Source: Sphingomonas sp. OK281
GTDB lineage: Bacteria > Pseudomonadota > Alphaproteobacteria > Sphingomonadales > Sphingomonadaceae
Assembly (NCBI RefSeq): GCF_900115295.1
Contig: NZ_FOVZ01000002.1
Span: forward strand, 124,001 to 188,000
DNA length: 64,000 nucleotides
Direction of reading: 5' to 3'
The notes under the pieces were generated by a model. That model was not told the origin of the DNA. It saw nothing but the letters and a program-made list of their open reading frames with translations, and did not search any database. The number at the start of each line of letters is the position of its first letter. Position 1 is the stretch's first letter. The position numbers were made by a program, and so were the translations under genes. Below are positions 19,872 through 28,159 of the stretch, piece after piece.

Positions 19872-19904
19872 GGCCGCATCCTCTGCTTGCGCAGCGATGC
19901 GGCC
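19872..19904. other. Strong hairpin downstream of bamE
   Basis: GGCCGCATC and GATGCGGCC form a perfect 9-bp stem, with a second small stem (CTGC, TTGC loop, GCAG) inside. It lies 68 bases after the bamE stop. No T tract follows on the plus strand, so it may be an mRNA 3' end structure or a factor-dependent terminator. Confidence 0.45.
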
Positions 19905-20085
19905 GGGCCGGGCATGAGCGGCGCCGATCCCGAAAGGGGGGAAAGGGATCGCAGGCATAACGCGCGTGTCTCGCGTTTGTTCTGCCTCGGGCCGCCCGCG
20001 TCATAATTTCGCCAAACATCCGTTTTCGACCCGACCTCGTCCGAAATTGCGGCAATATCCGGTACCCTTTTCACGGGGGTGCCGC

Positions 20086-21543
20086 TTGGGCGAGTCGCTG
20101 TGGATCATCGACGCGTTCGCGCGCGAGATGCTGCTGTTTGCAGGCTTGGGCCTGTTCGTCGGCGGGATCGACGATCTGCTGATCGACCTGATCTTCATCG
20201 TGCACCGCATTCGGGGGGGCGGTCGGCCTCGCCTGACGGTTGCGACCTTGCCGCCGCCCGGCGGACTTGGCCGAATCGCGGTATTCGTCGCCGCCTGGGA
20301 CGAAGTCGCGGTGATCGGGACCATGTTGTCGACCGCGCTCGATCGCTACGAGCATGACGACTACCGCATCTATGTGGGCGTCTATCCCAATGATCGCGGG
20401 ACGATCGACGCGGTCGCGGCGGTCGCCGAGCGCGATGCCCGGATCCGGATGGTGATCGGGGTGCGCGACGGGCCGACGACGAAGGCGGATTGCCTCAATA
20501 CGCTGTGGCATGCGCTGTGCCGCGACCACCGCCGCCTGCAGGTGGACGCGGGTCGTCGGACGCGGGCAGTGGTGATCCACGACGCGGAAGACGTCGTCCA
20601 CGCGCAGGAACTCCGCGTGTTCGACAGCCTGATCGATCGCTACGACGTCATCCAGCTTCCCGTCCTGCCACTCGTCCACCGCCGCGCGCGCCTCGTCTCG
20701 GGTCATTATGCCGACGAGTTCGCCGAGTCGCATGCCAAGCAGATCGTCGTCCGCACGTTGATCGGCGCGGCGATGCCCCTGGCCGGCACCGGATGTGCGA
20801 TCGCCCCGGGCATGCTCGCCAAGGTCGCAGACGCGCGCGGCGGCGATCCGTTCGATGCGACCAGCCTGACCGAGGACTACGAGCTTGGCCTGAGGCTCGC
20901 CGAGCTTGGCGCTCGCGGGCTGTTCGCGCGCTTGGTGGACGACGTTGCCGGCGGGACAGGTACAGGCGGGGTCGTCGCGGTCCGTGCGTATTTTCCGGGT
21001 ACGCTTGCGGAATCGGTTCGTCAGAAGACCCGCTGGATGACCGGTATCGCGCTGGCCGGGTGGGACCGTACCGGTTGGGCGCGCGGCCATGCGCTCGCCG
21101 ATCACTGGATGCGGATGCGCGATCGGCGCGCCCCGCTGGCGGTCGTGCTCCTTGCGACCGGGTATCTCGCGGTGCCTGCCTGGATAGCGTCGCTGTCGAT
21201 GCACGGCGGGGCGGCGTCGGCGTCCTCCTATGCGAACGGTGCGTATCCGGTCGCATTGTGGTTGCTCGTCGCCAATGCCGTGCTGCTGGTGTGGCGCATG
21301 GCCGTGCGGATGGTGTTCACGGGGCGCAGTTACGGCGTACGCGAGGCGCTCTGGGCTTTGCCCCGGTTCTTCGTCGGCAACCTGGTATCGCTGATCGCGG
21401 CGCCACGCGCGCTGGTCGTCTACATCGGCATGCTGCGCGGCGCCGCGCCGGTCTGGGACAAGACCCGTCACGAGTTTCCAGACGTGTCAATCGATCCGGT
21501 CGTCGCCACGACCGGTCCCGGCCTTGCGACCATGGCGGGATGA
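20086..21543 (+). CDS. NfrB-like membrane glycosyltransferase (GT2)
   Basis: This is a membrane-bound family 2 glycosyltransferase of about 485 residues related to the N4 adsorption protein NfrB. After an N-terminal transmembrane stretch come the GT2 motifs: AAWDE near residue 70, HDAED at 165-169, TEDYE at 262-266 and QKTRW at 313-317. Further transmembrane segments follow. NfrB transfers sugars for a surface polysaccharide that is exposed through NfrA. No ATG fits; I chose TTG 20086, which has GGGGG seven bases upstream, but the start is uncertain. Its stop overlaps the next ATG (ATGA). Confidence 0.8.
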   Translation: MGESLWIIDAFAREMLLFAGLGLFVGGIDDLLIDLIFIVHRIRGGGRPRLTVATLPPPGGLGRIAVFVAAWDEVAVIGTMLSTALDRYEHDDYRIYVGVYPNDRGTIDAVAAVAERDARIRMVIGVRDGPTTKADCLNTLWHALCRDHRRLQVDAGRRTRAVVIHDAEDVVHAQELRVFDSLIDRYDVIQLPVLPLVHRRARLVSGHYADEFAESHAKQIVVRTLIGAAMPLAGTGCAIAPGMLAKVADARGGDPFDATSLTEDYELGLRLAELGARGLFARLVDDVAGGTGTGGVVAVRAYFPGTLAESVRQKTRWMTGIALAGWDRTGWARGHALADHWMRMRDRRAPLAVVLLATGYLAVPAWIASLSMHGGAASASSYANGAYPVALWLLVANAVLLVWRMAVRMVFTGRSYGVREALWALPRFFVGNLVSLIAAPRALVVYIGMLRGAAPVWDKTRHEFPDVSIDPVVATTGPGLATMAG

Positions 21544-22547
21544 CCGCGGGGCGGCCGCTGCGGTTCCTGGCGGTGTCCCTGGGAGGGTGGGTGATGATCC
21601 GGGTTGCCATGTTGCTGCCGGAGGTCTCCTCGCTACCGACGTCGGAGGTGATCCCGCGCGTTCTCGAGGCGCTGGTGCCTCACGTCGCGGCAGCGGGGTT
21701 CAAGCGAGCGCGGGCCTCGCTTTCGATCGCAGGCCGTCGCCCGCAGGTCGTCGCGCCGGTGCCTGGCCGGAGCCCGCACCCGCTGACGTCGCTACTGCCT
21801 GCCCCGGTGCAGCCACCGCGGCCGCCGACCGCCGTCGGTAGTCCCGACACTCCGAAAGCCGCGACCCTCGTGATTCCCGCCATCCCGTCGCCCGTCGCGC
21901 CGCCGTACCTTGCTCGCGGACCGGGGCGCCTGACGGGAAGCGCCTGGTTGCTTGCGCGGGGCGGTCCTGCCGGTACGGTATCGGGCGGACAACTTGGCGC
22001 CTCGCAAGGCGGTTTGCGACTGGCCTATGCGCTCGGCAGCCGTCGCAAAGTCGCACTGGTCGCGCGGGTCGCCACGCCCCTCGAAGGCGCCGGACGCGAG
22101 GTAGCGCTCGGCGTCGAATGGCAACCCACCCGCTGGCCGGTCCGCCTCGTCGCCGAACAGCGGTTCGCGCTCGACGGCGGACGTGGCGGACCGACATTGG
22201 GGGTGATCGCCGGCTACGGCCCGACGGATGTCACGCACGGCATTCGCCTGGAAGCGTACGGGCAGGCGGGGGGTATCGCGCGCGACGGGATCGAGGGGTT
22301 CGTCGATGCCTCCGCGCGACTGACGCACCCGCTGGGGAAGCTGGCCGGGGCTAGCGTCGACATCGGTCTCGGTGCGTGGGGCAGCGCGCAACGCGACGCC
22401 GAGCGCTTCGATGTCGGGCCGTCGATCGTCGCGGCGCTGCCCGTCGCACGCAAGACCCTCCGTCTGACGCTCGACTGGCGCGAACGTATCGCCGGCGCGG
22501 CGCGGCCGGGCTCCGGTCCCGCCTTGTCGATCGGCAGCGACTTCTGA
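21540..22547 (+). CDS. Outer-membrane NfrA C-terminal-like protein
   Basis: The protein is 335 residues. It has an N-terminal hydrophobic segment, a Pro/Ala/Val-rich linker (about residues 60-125) and a C-terminal region of alternating strands ending SIGSDF, a typical beta-barrel end with terminal Phe. The stretch LTGSAWLLARGGPAGTVSGGQL followed by GASQGGLRLAY resembles the C-terminal domain of NfrA, but I see no TPR repeats. It is translationally coupled to the NfrB-like gene. I infer a short partner that exports or anchors the product. An unrelated barrel protein remains possible. Confidence 0.6.
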   Translation: MTAGRPLRFLAVSLGGWVMIRVAMLLPEVSSLPTSEVIPRVLEALVPHVAAAGFKRARASLSIAGRRPQVVAPVPGRSPHPLTSLLPAPVQPPRPPTAVGSPDTPKAATLVIPAIPSPVAPPYLARGPGRLTGSAWLLARGGPAGTVSGGQLGASQGGLRLAYALGSRRKVALVARVATPLEGAGREVALGVEWQPTRWPVRLVAEQRFALDGGRGGPTLGVIAGYGPTDVTHGIRLEAYGQAGGIARDGIEGFVDASARLTHPLGKLAGASVDIGLGAWGSAQRDAERFDVGPSIVAALPVARKTLRLTLDWRERIAGAARPGSGPALSIGSDF

Positions 22548-22595
22548 CAGGTCCAGCCTAGCACCGCGCGCGCAAACCGGTGTAACGCTGCGACC

Positions 22596-23510
22596 GTGGA
22601 TCTGTATCTCCCCGTCGCCAACCTGTCGGTCAACGCGCTCGTCATCATCCTGCTCGGCGGGGGGGTCGGGCTGTTGTCGGGCATGTTCGGCGTCGGCGGC
22701 GGTTTCCTGACGACGCCGCTGCTGATCGTCTACGGCATCCCGCCGACCGTCGCCGCCGCCTCGTCGGCCAGCCAGGTGACCGGCGCGAGCGTGTCGGGCG
22801 TGTTCGCGCATTTCCGGCGCAAGGGCGTCGATACTAAGATGGGCGGGGTGCTCGTCGCGGGCGGCATCCTCGGCTCGTTCTTCGGTGCGTGGCTGTTCCG
22901 GCTGCTCCAGCAGAGCGGCCAGATCGATACGGTGATCGCGATCGTCTACGTGATCATGCTCGGCTCGATCGGCAGCATGATGGCGAGCGAATCGGTTGGC
23001 ACGATCCGCCGCGCGCGCACCGGCCGCCCGCCCAAGGCGCGAAAGCGCCGCCACCATCCGCTCGTCGCCGCGCTGCCGCTCCGCACGCGGTTCTACGCCT
23101 CGGGCCTTTACATCTCGCCACTCGCGCCGCTGCTGCTCGGCTTCTTCACCGGCATCCTGACGATCCTGCTCGGCATCGGCGGCGGCTTCATCCTCGTGCC
23201 CGCGATGATCTACCTGCTCGGCATGGCGACGTCGGTGGTGGTCGGCACGTCGCTGTTCCAGACGCTGTTCGTGACCGCGGTCGCGACGATGGTCCACGCG
23301 ACCACGACCAAGGCGGTCGACATCGTCCTCGCCGGCCTGCTCTTGCTGGGATCGGTGGTCGGCGCGCAGATCGGTGCACGGTTCGCGACCAAGTTCCGCC
23401 CCGAATATCTGCGGCTGGCGCTGGCGACCATGGTGCTGCTGATCGGCGTGCGGATCCTGCTCGGGCTGGTCTGGCGTCCGGAAGAGATCTTCTCGGTCAC
23501 GCTGTCGTGA
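22596..23510 (+). CDS. Sulfite exporter TauE/SafE (TSUP) family permease
   Basis: This 304-residue inner-membrane protein has about eight hydrophobic segments in two similar halves. Each half begins with the TSUP signature: GMFGVGGGFLTTPLL near residue 29-43 and a second GIGGGFILVPAM later. TSUP proteins move sulfite, sulfoacetate or related anions. It starts with GTG at 22596. The gene is followed after 10 bases by the TIGR02186 gene, a partner seen in other alphaproteobacteria, and they look like an operon. The actual substrate is not known. Confidence 0.88.
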   Translation: MDLYLPVANLSVNALVIILLGGGVGLLSGMFGVGGGFLTTPLLIVYGIPPTVAAASSASQVTGASVSGVFAHFRRKGVDTKMGGVLVAGGILGSFFGAWLFRLLQQSGQIDTVIAIVYVIMLGSIGSMMASESVGTIRRARTGRPPKARKRRHHPLVAALPLRTRFYASGLYISPLAPLLLGFFTGILTILLGIGGGFILVPAMIYLLGMATSVVVGTSLFQTLFVTAVATMVHATTTKAVDIVLAGLLLLGSVVGAQIGARFATKFRPEYLRLALATMVLLIGVRILLGLVWRPEEIFSVTLS

Positions 23511-23520
23511 GCGCGGAGTC

Positions 23521-24279
23521 GTGAAGATCGGCTGGCTCGTCCTGCTCGCGCCGCTGCTGATGGCGCAGGCGAAACCCGTGCTCGTCCCCGACGTGTCGCA
23601 ACGCAATATCGAGATCGCGTACAGCTTCACCGGTGCCGAACTCCTCCTTTTCGGTGCGATCCTCTATCCCGGCGGCCGCCTGCCGAGCGACGAGCATCCG
23701 ACCGACGTCGTGGTGGTCGTCAAGGGCCCGACCCAGTCGATCCTGATGCGCGAGAAGGAGAAGATCGCGGGCATCTGGGTCAACGCGTCGCGGCTGCGCT
23801 ACCGGTCCGCCCCCAGCTTCTACGCGATCGCCTCGTCCAAGCCGATCGACCGGCTCGTCGACGACCGGACGCGCGCGATCTACGAACTCGGGCTCGACAG
23901 CCTGCAATTGTCGCCCGCCTCCAGCGCCCCTGCCGACACGCAGGACCGCTTCCAGAAAGGGCTGGTCGACCTGAAGCGCAACGCCGGCCTGTATTACGAG
24001 GCGCCGCGCGCGGTCGAGATCACCGATGGCGTGCTCTACCGCGCACGCGTCTCGATCCCGGCGCGCGTGCCCGTCGGTCGCTTCACCGCGGAGACGTTCC
24101 TGATCCGCGACGGCCGCGTGCTGGCGGCGGCAGTGCGCGACATCGACATCCGCAAGTCCGGTTTCGAGCGGTTCGTCGCGCGCGCCGCCGATCGTTCCTC
24201 CGTCGCGTACGGGCTGGTGGCGGTCGCCCTGTCGGTATTCCTCGGCTGGGCCGCCGGCTGGATCGCGCGCCGGGTCTAG
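23521..24279 (+). CDS. TIGR02186 family membrane-anchored protein
   Basis: The protein is 252 residues with an N-terminal signal or anchor (about 1-17) and a C-terminal transmembrane helix (about 225-248, VAYGLVAVALSVFLGWAAGW). The periplasmic part contains IEIAYSFTGAELLLFGAI and VVVKGP, which I recognise from the TIGR02186 family encoded next to TSUP permeases. Function is unknown; by context it may assist or regulate the permease. The start is GTG at 23521, 10 bases after the permease stop. Confidence 0.78.
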   Translation: MKIGWLVLLAPLLMAQAKPVLVPDVSQRNIEIAYSFTGAELLLFGAILYPGGRLPSDEHPTDVVVVVKGPTQSILMREKEKIAGIWVNASRLRYRSAPSFYAIASSKPIDRLVDDRTRAIYELGLDSLQLSPASSAPADTQDRFQKGLVDLKRNAGLYYEAPRAVEITDGVLYRARVSIPARVPVGRFTAETFLIRDGRVLAAAVRDIDIRKSGFERFVARAADRSSVAYGLVAVALSVFLGWAAGWIARRV

Positions 24280-24378
24280 TCGCCAACGCTGACACGCCGG
24301 ATCATTAACGCCGTCCTCACCAGAAATTTACACCTTGGGTGTCACTGCCGGTCTCTAATGACCGGAGACCGTGCCAGA

Positions 24379-26061
24379 ATGAGCGACTTGTCGGGACATG
24401 ACGCGTTCCTGCGGGAGGCACCTATGCAAGCAGGCCTGCAGGCGGGCGGCGCGATTGCCGACGCCGTGCCAGTACCGATCGGCGTCGTCTTCGCGATCGC
24501 CGGGTCCAGCAGCCGGGTGCTGCTCGATCGTGCGTCGATCAGCGTGTTGTTCGACGATGCCGATCCCGTCGTCGCCGCGGCGGGACAGGTCGGCAGCCAG
24601 ATCAAGATGCGTGTCGGTGCGACCTGGCTGGTCGCCAATATCCGCTCCCTGAAGCTCGAGGATGCCGCAGGGACCTGCGTCGCCGCGGACATCGACTATC
24701 TCGGCGAAGGCGACGAGGAGCGGCTGACGGGCAAGCTCTACAAATTCCGTCGCGGCGTGACGCGCTACCCGATGCCGGGTTGCGAGGTGTTCCCGATCAC
24801 CACCGCCGACCTGAAACAGATCTACGCGGCCGAGGATCGCGCCAATATCGAGGTGGGAACGGTCTACCCGACCGAGGATATCCGCGCCGCGCTGTATATC
24901 GATGCGATGCTCGGCAAGCACTTCGCCCTGGTCGGCTCGACCGGTACGGGCAAGTCGACCAGCGCCGCGCTGATCCTCCACCGGATCTGCGAACTCGCGC
25001 CGCAGGGTCATATCGTGATGATCGATCCGCACGGCGAATATGCCGCCGCGTTCAAGTCGAACGGTGCGATCTACGACGTCTCGAACCTGCAGATGCCGTA
25101 TTGGCTGATGAACTTCGAGGAGCATTGCGAGGTGTTCCTCACCAGCAGCGGTTCGGCGCGCCAGTTCGACGCCGACATCCTCGCCAAGTGCCTGCTCGCC
25201 GCCAAGGCCAAGAGCCGTCTCGGCCAGGAGATCGCCAAGCTCACCGTCGATGCGCCGATCCCGTATCTGCTGAGCGACCTGACCGCGATCATCAGCGCCG
25301 AGATGGGCAAGATGGACCGCGCCGGCGACACCGCGCCCTATCTGCGGCTCAAGGCGAAGATCGACGAGATCAAGGCCGATCCGCGCTATGGGTTCATGTT
25401 CTCCGGGATGCTCGTCGCCGATACCATGGCGAGCTTCCTCGCGCGCATCTTCCGCCTGCCCGGCGACAACCGGCCGATCTCGATCATCGATGTCTCGGGC
25501 GTGCCGTCGGACATCACTTCGGTGGTGGTCGCGGTGCTCGCGCGGATGACGTTCGACTTCGCGATCTGGTCGCGCAACGAACCGCAGCGGCCGATCCTGC
25601 TCGTCTGCGAGGAGGCGCATCGCTACATCCCGGCGGGGCAGGACGCGACCAGTTCGGTCGGGCGCATTCTCGGCCGGATCGCCAAGGAAGGTCGCAAATA
25701 CGGCGTGTCGCTCGGCCTCATCACGCAGCGCCCGTCGGATCTCGCGGAGGGCGTGCTGTCGCAGTGCGGCACGATCATCGCGATGCGCCTCAACAACGAT
25801 CGCGACCAGGCGTTCGTCCGCGCCGCCATGCCCGAGGGCGCGCGCGGCTTCCTCGATTCGATCCCCGCGCTGCGCAACCGCGAGTGCATCATCTGCGGCG
25901 AAGGCGTGACGATCCCGATCCGCGTCAGCTTCGACGGACTCGAGGAATCGAAACGTCCGGCTTCCGACGATCCGCTGTTCTCCGAACTCTGGCGCGACGT
26001 CGGCGGCGAGGACCAGATCATCGGCCGCACCATCCAGCGTTGGCGCGCGCAGGGGAAGTAG
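24379..26061 (+). CDS. HerA-like ATPase (DUF87/VirB4-type P-loop)
   Basis: This is a cytoplasmic hexameric-type ATPase of about 560 residues. A small N-terminal HAS-barrel-like region is followed by the P-loop GSTGTGKS (residues 186-193), a MIDPHGEYAAAF motif typical of HerA, and the Walker B LVCEEAHRYIP. HerA in archaea works with NurA in end resection; bacterial versions occur in defence or stand alone. NurA or a defence nuclease is not next to it. The start is uncertain among ATGs at 24358, 24379 and 24424; the last has the best ribosome-binding site (GGGAGG, 5-base spacing). Confidence 0.85.
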   Translation: MSDLSGHDAFLREAPMQAGLQAGGAIADAVPVPIGVVFAIAGSSSRVLLDRASISVLFDDADPVVAAAGQVGSQIKMRVGATWLVANIRSLKLEDAAGTCVAADIDYLGEGDEERLTGKLYKFRRGVTRYPMPGCEVFPITTADLKQIYAAEDRANIEVGTVYPTEDIRAALYIDAMLGKHFALVGSTGTGKSTSAALILHRICELAPQGHIVMIDPHGEYAAAFKSNGAIYDVSNLQMPYWLMNFEEHCEVFLTSSGSARQFDADILAKCLLAAKAKSRLGQEIAKLTVDAPIPYLLSDLTAIISAEMGKMDRAGDTAPYLRLKAKIDEIKADPRYGFMFSGMLVADTMASFLARIFRLPGDNRPISIIDVSGVPSDITSVVVAVLARMTFDFAIWSRNEPQRPILLVCEEAHRYIPAGQDATSSVGRILGRIAKEGRKYGVSLGLITQRPSDLAEGVLSQCGTIIAMRLNNDRDQAFVRAAMPEGARGFLDSIPALRNRECIICGEGVTIPIRVSFDGLEESKRPASDDPLFSELWRDVGGEDQIIGRTIQRWRAQGK

Positions 26062-26064
26062 CGG

Positions 26065-26100
26065 AAAAACCGGCGCCCGTTGTTATCCGCGAGCGCCGGT
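26065..26100 (-). terminator. Terminator overlapping the end of the amidohydrolase gene
   Basis: On the minus strand ACCGGCGC pairs perfectly with GCGCCGGT around a 16-base loop, followed by TTTT. The amidohydrolase stop codon (26083-26085) is inside the loop, so the terminator overlaps the coding end. It also lies directly after the convergent HerA-like gene. Confidence 0.75.
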
Positions 26101-27069
26101 CAGCCGATCCCAATTGCCGTGCGCGAAGCCGATCCGAGCGGCATCGTCGAGCGCTACCTCGTCGAGGAAGCGCCGCGGCGCGCCACCCTCGCGGTACTGG
26201 TAGGGAAAATCGGTCGAAAACAGCAGGCGCTCGGGGCCGACGATGTCGAGGCAGCGCAGCAGATACGCTTCGCTCCACATGCCGCTGCCGGTCACGTACA
26301 AATTGTTGCGCGCATAGTCCGCGAGCGGGCGTCGCAGATCGAGCGCGCGTTCGAAGACCGCGGAGGTCCGCTCGAGATAGAACAGCACCACCTCGCCCCA
26401 ATGGCCGAGGATGATCTGCAGATCGGGCAGTTCGTCGAACACCCCCGCCGCGGCCAGCCGGATCCATTGCAGCCCCGCCTCGTAATGCCAGCCGAGGCCG
26501 AAGGCCGCGAGCGCGAGATCGGCCTTTTCGCTGATCCCCGAGTAATTCGCGTCGCGGACCGCGGCCAAGGGGACTTGCGGATGGATGAAGAGCGGCACGC
26601 CCAGTTCCGCCGCTTTCGCCAGCATCGGTCGCATGTCGGGATGGTCGAGATGACGCTCGCGTGTCCGGCCGCAGAGCAATGCGCCCTTCAGCCCCAGGTC
26701 CCGGACCGCGCGTTCCAGCTCGCGTGGGGCCGCGTCGGCATGCGGGGTAGGCAAGGCGGCGAAACCCTGGAAGCGGCTGGGATGGCGAACGCACGTCTCG
26801 GCGATCAGGTCGTTCACGCGCTGCGCCATCTCGACGGCAGTATCGGGCGCGAGGTTGTGGAGACCGGGCGTGGTCAGCGACAGCACCTGCACGTCGACGC
26901 CCTGTTCGTCCATCAGCGCCAACCGGCCTTCGCCGAGGTCGGCAAGACGGGTTCCGGCCTCGCCGCCATCGGCAAAGGCGGACACCGGATCATGCGGGGG
27001 CGGCGCGGCACTCCATGCATCGCGCACCGCGCCGGGGAGTATATGCTCTTCGATCGCTATCAGACGCAT
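26083..27069 (-). CDS. Amidohydrolase family 2, dihydroxybenzoate decarboxylase-like
   Basis: This is a 328-residue metal-dependent TIM-barrel enzyme. The metal and catalytic residues lie at positions close to those of gamma-resorcylate (2,6-dihydroxybenzoate) decarboxylase: E7 and H9 (IEEHI), H163 (LFIHPQ), H223 (LGHWGE) and D287 (STDFPYQ). The ExH start motif, rather than HxH, supports the non-oxidative aromatic decarboxylase branch. No aromatic degradation genes flank it, so the substrate is open. The gene stands alone on the minus strand with its own overlapping terminator. Confidence 0.82.
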   Translation of the reverse strand: MRLIAIEEHILPGAVRDAWSAAPPPHDPVSAFADGGEAGTRLADLGEGRLALMDEQGVDVQVLSLTTPGLHNLAPDTAVEMAQRVNDLIAETCVRHPSRFQGFAALPTPHADAAPRELERAVRDLGLKGALLCGRTRERHLDHPDMRPMLAKAAELGVPLFIHPQVPLAAVRDANYSGISEKADLALAAFGLGWHYEAGLQWIRLAAAGVFDELPDLQIILGHWGEVVLFYLERTSAVFERALDLRRPLADYARNNLYVTGSGMWSEAYLLRCLDIVGPERLLFSTDFPYQYREGGAPRRFLDEVALDDAARIGFAHGNWDRLTGARG

Positions 27070-27160
27070 CGGCCATCTCGCGTTGGAGGTATCGGGCCCG
27101 AACGATCGATCGATCGGATAGGTTCGCGTTCACGCGCACCTCGACGACGGGTCGCCTCGT

Positions 27161-27838
27161 CTAGGGCGCTGCGTTGAAGTCACGCCGTACCGCGTCGAGC
27201 GTAATGGGCGGTGCGGGCAGCGCGAACCGCGACGCGGGCACCGGGTCACGGCTGACCGTGTCGAGCTCCAGGCCGAGAAACGCCAGCGGCGCTCCCTTGC
27301 TCAACACCGGCGCGATCCCGCGCGACGGACTGGCGTCGCCGAACATGCTGCTCATCGTCGCGAGGGATTGCAGGAACTGCTTGCGGATGGCGCTCGCGAG
27401 CGGCGCGAGCGTCGGATCTTCGCTGATCACCACGGTCGGCGCGTCGGGGCTGGGGTCGCGGTCTGAGGCATAGGCGACGCCCTGCCGGCCTCGAATACGG
27501 ACCTTCGCACGGGCTATGAGGGGCGCGTTCGCATTCTTGTCCTTCGGCGGTCGCCAGGTTTCGCGGGCTGCCTGTTCGAGCATGACCGTGGCGATGTCTT
27601 CGCTGCGCATGACGATTGGCCCGGCGGGACCGGTCTTGACCAGATAGTCGCGGCCCTCCCGCGTCAGAAAATAGCTGGACGGGTCACTGAAACGCGTGCG
27701 CATATCGCCGTTGGCGGCGATCTCGATCGTCATTAGCGGCGTGCCGTCGTCCATGACGTACCGCGCCGTCATGTCCGCACAGGCGGGGCTGCCCCATGCG
27801 ATCGCCAGCGCTGTGAGAACCCGAAATCCGAACTTCAT
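27161..27838 (-). CDS. Secreted protein of unknown function
   Basis: I do not recognise a family. The protein is 225 residues with a signal peptide (about 1-22, MKFGFRVLTALAIAWGSPACA) and a predicted periplasmic body. A first part with beta-strand character (MTIEIAANGDMRTR) is followed by a helical part and a C-terminal PAPPITLDAVRRDF. I start at ATG 27838 because it gives a clean signal peptide, while the longer open frame has no coding character. It lies between the amidohydrolase and M23 genes on the same strand, but gaps of about 90 and 320 bases argue against one operon. Confidence 0.65.
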   Translation of the reverse strand: MKFGFRVLTALAIAWGSPACADMTARYVMDDGTPLMTIEIAANGDMRTRFSDPSSYFLTREGRDYLVKTGPAGPIVMRSEDIATVMLEQAARETWRPPKDKNANAPLIARAKVRIRGRQGVAYASDRDPSPDAPTVVISEDPTLAPLASAIRKQFLQSLATMSSMFGDASPSRGIAPVLSKGAPLAFLGLELDTVSRDPVPASRFALPAPPITLDAVRRDFNAAP

Positions 27839-28159
27839 GTCGTATCCGTACCGATCTGTGTCGCCCTCATGTCCAGGAACGGCCTGACCCTTGCCGATGA
27901 ACGGCGGCGTGACGGCATCGGCATGACGCGCGCCGCGAAGATGCTGTCCTACAGCGGACCGGTCGTTCACATCGACCCCATGCGGTTCCGTACCTTCGCC
28001 TCTAGCATCGCCGCCGCACCGGCCCCAGGCAGTTTGCGGTGCGTAATTGGCGGTCGGCACAGAAGTGCAGAACCGTTCCCAGCGTCTGCACTTCCTATAC
28101 TTCACTCGCGGCTCGGCCAGCTTTCGCGCGCCATAGCAACGGCTTGCGCCGTGCCCGCA
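27839..28159. other. Intergenic gap with a hairpin, no gene seen
   Basis: This 321-base gap separates the M23 peptidase gene from the secreted-protein gene. I see no supported coding frame. A perfect 9-bp stem (GAAGTGCAG with CTGCACTTC, 15-base loop) at 28062-28094 is the only clear structure. It lacks a T tract on either strand. Confidence 0.5.
28062..28094. other. Perfect 9-bp hairpin after the M23 peptidase gene
   Basis: GAAGTGCAG and CTGCACTTC are perfect complements around a 15-base loop. It lies 66 bases after the M23 stop in the direction of transcription and about 220 bases before the next gene. Confidence 0.45.

Noticed and set aside
24379..26061. HerA-like ATPase as part of a defence system
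   Set aside because: No nuclease, SIR2, NurA or other defence partner adjoins; both neighbours look like ordinary metabolic or transport genes.
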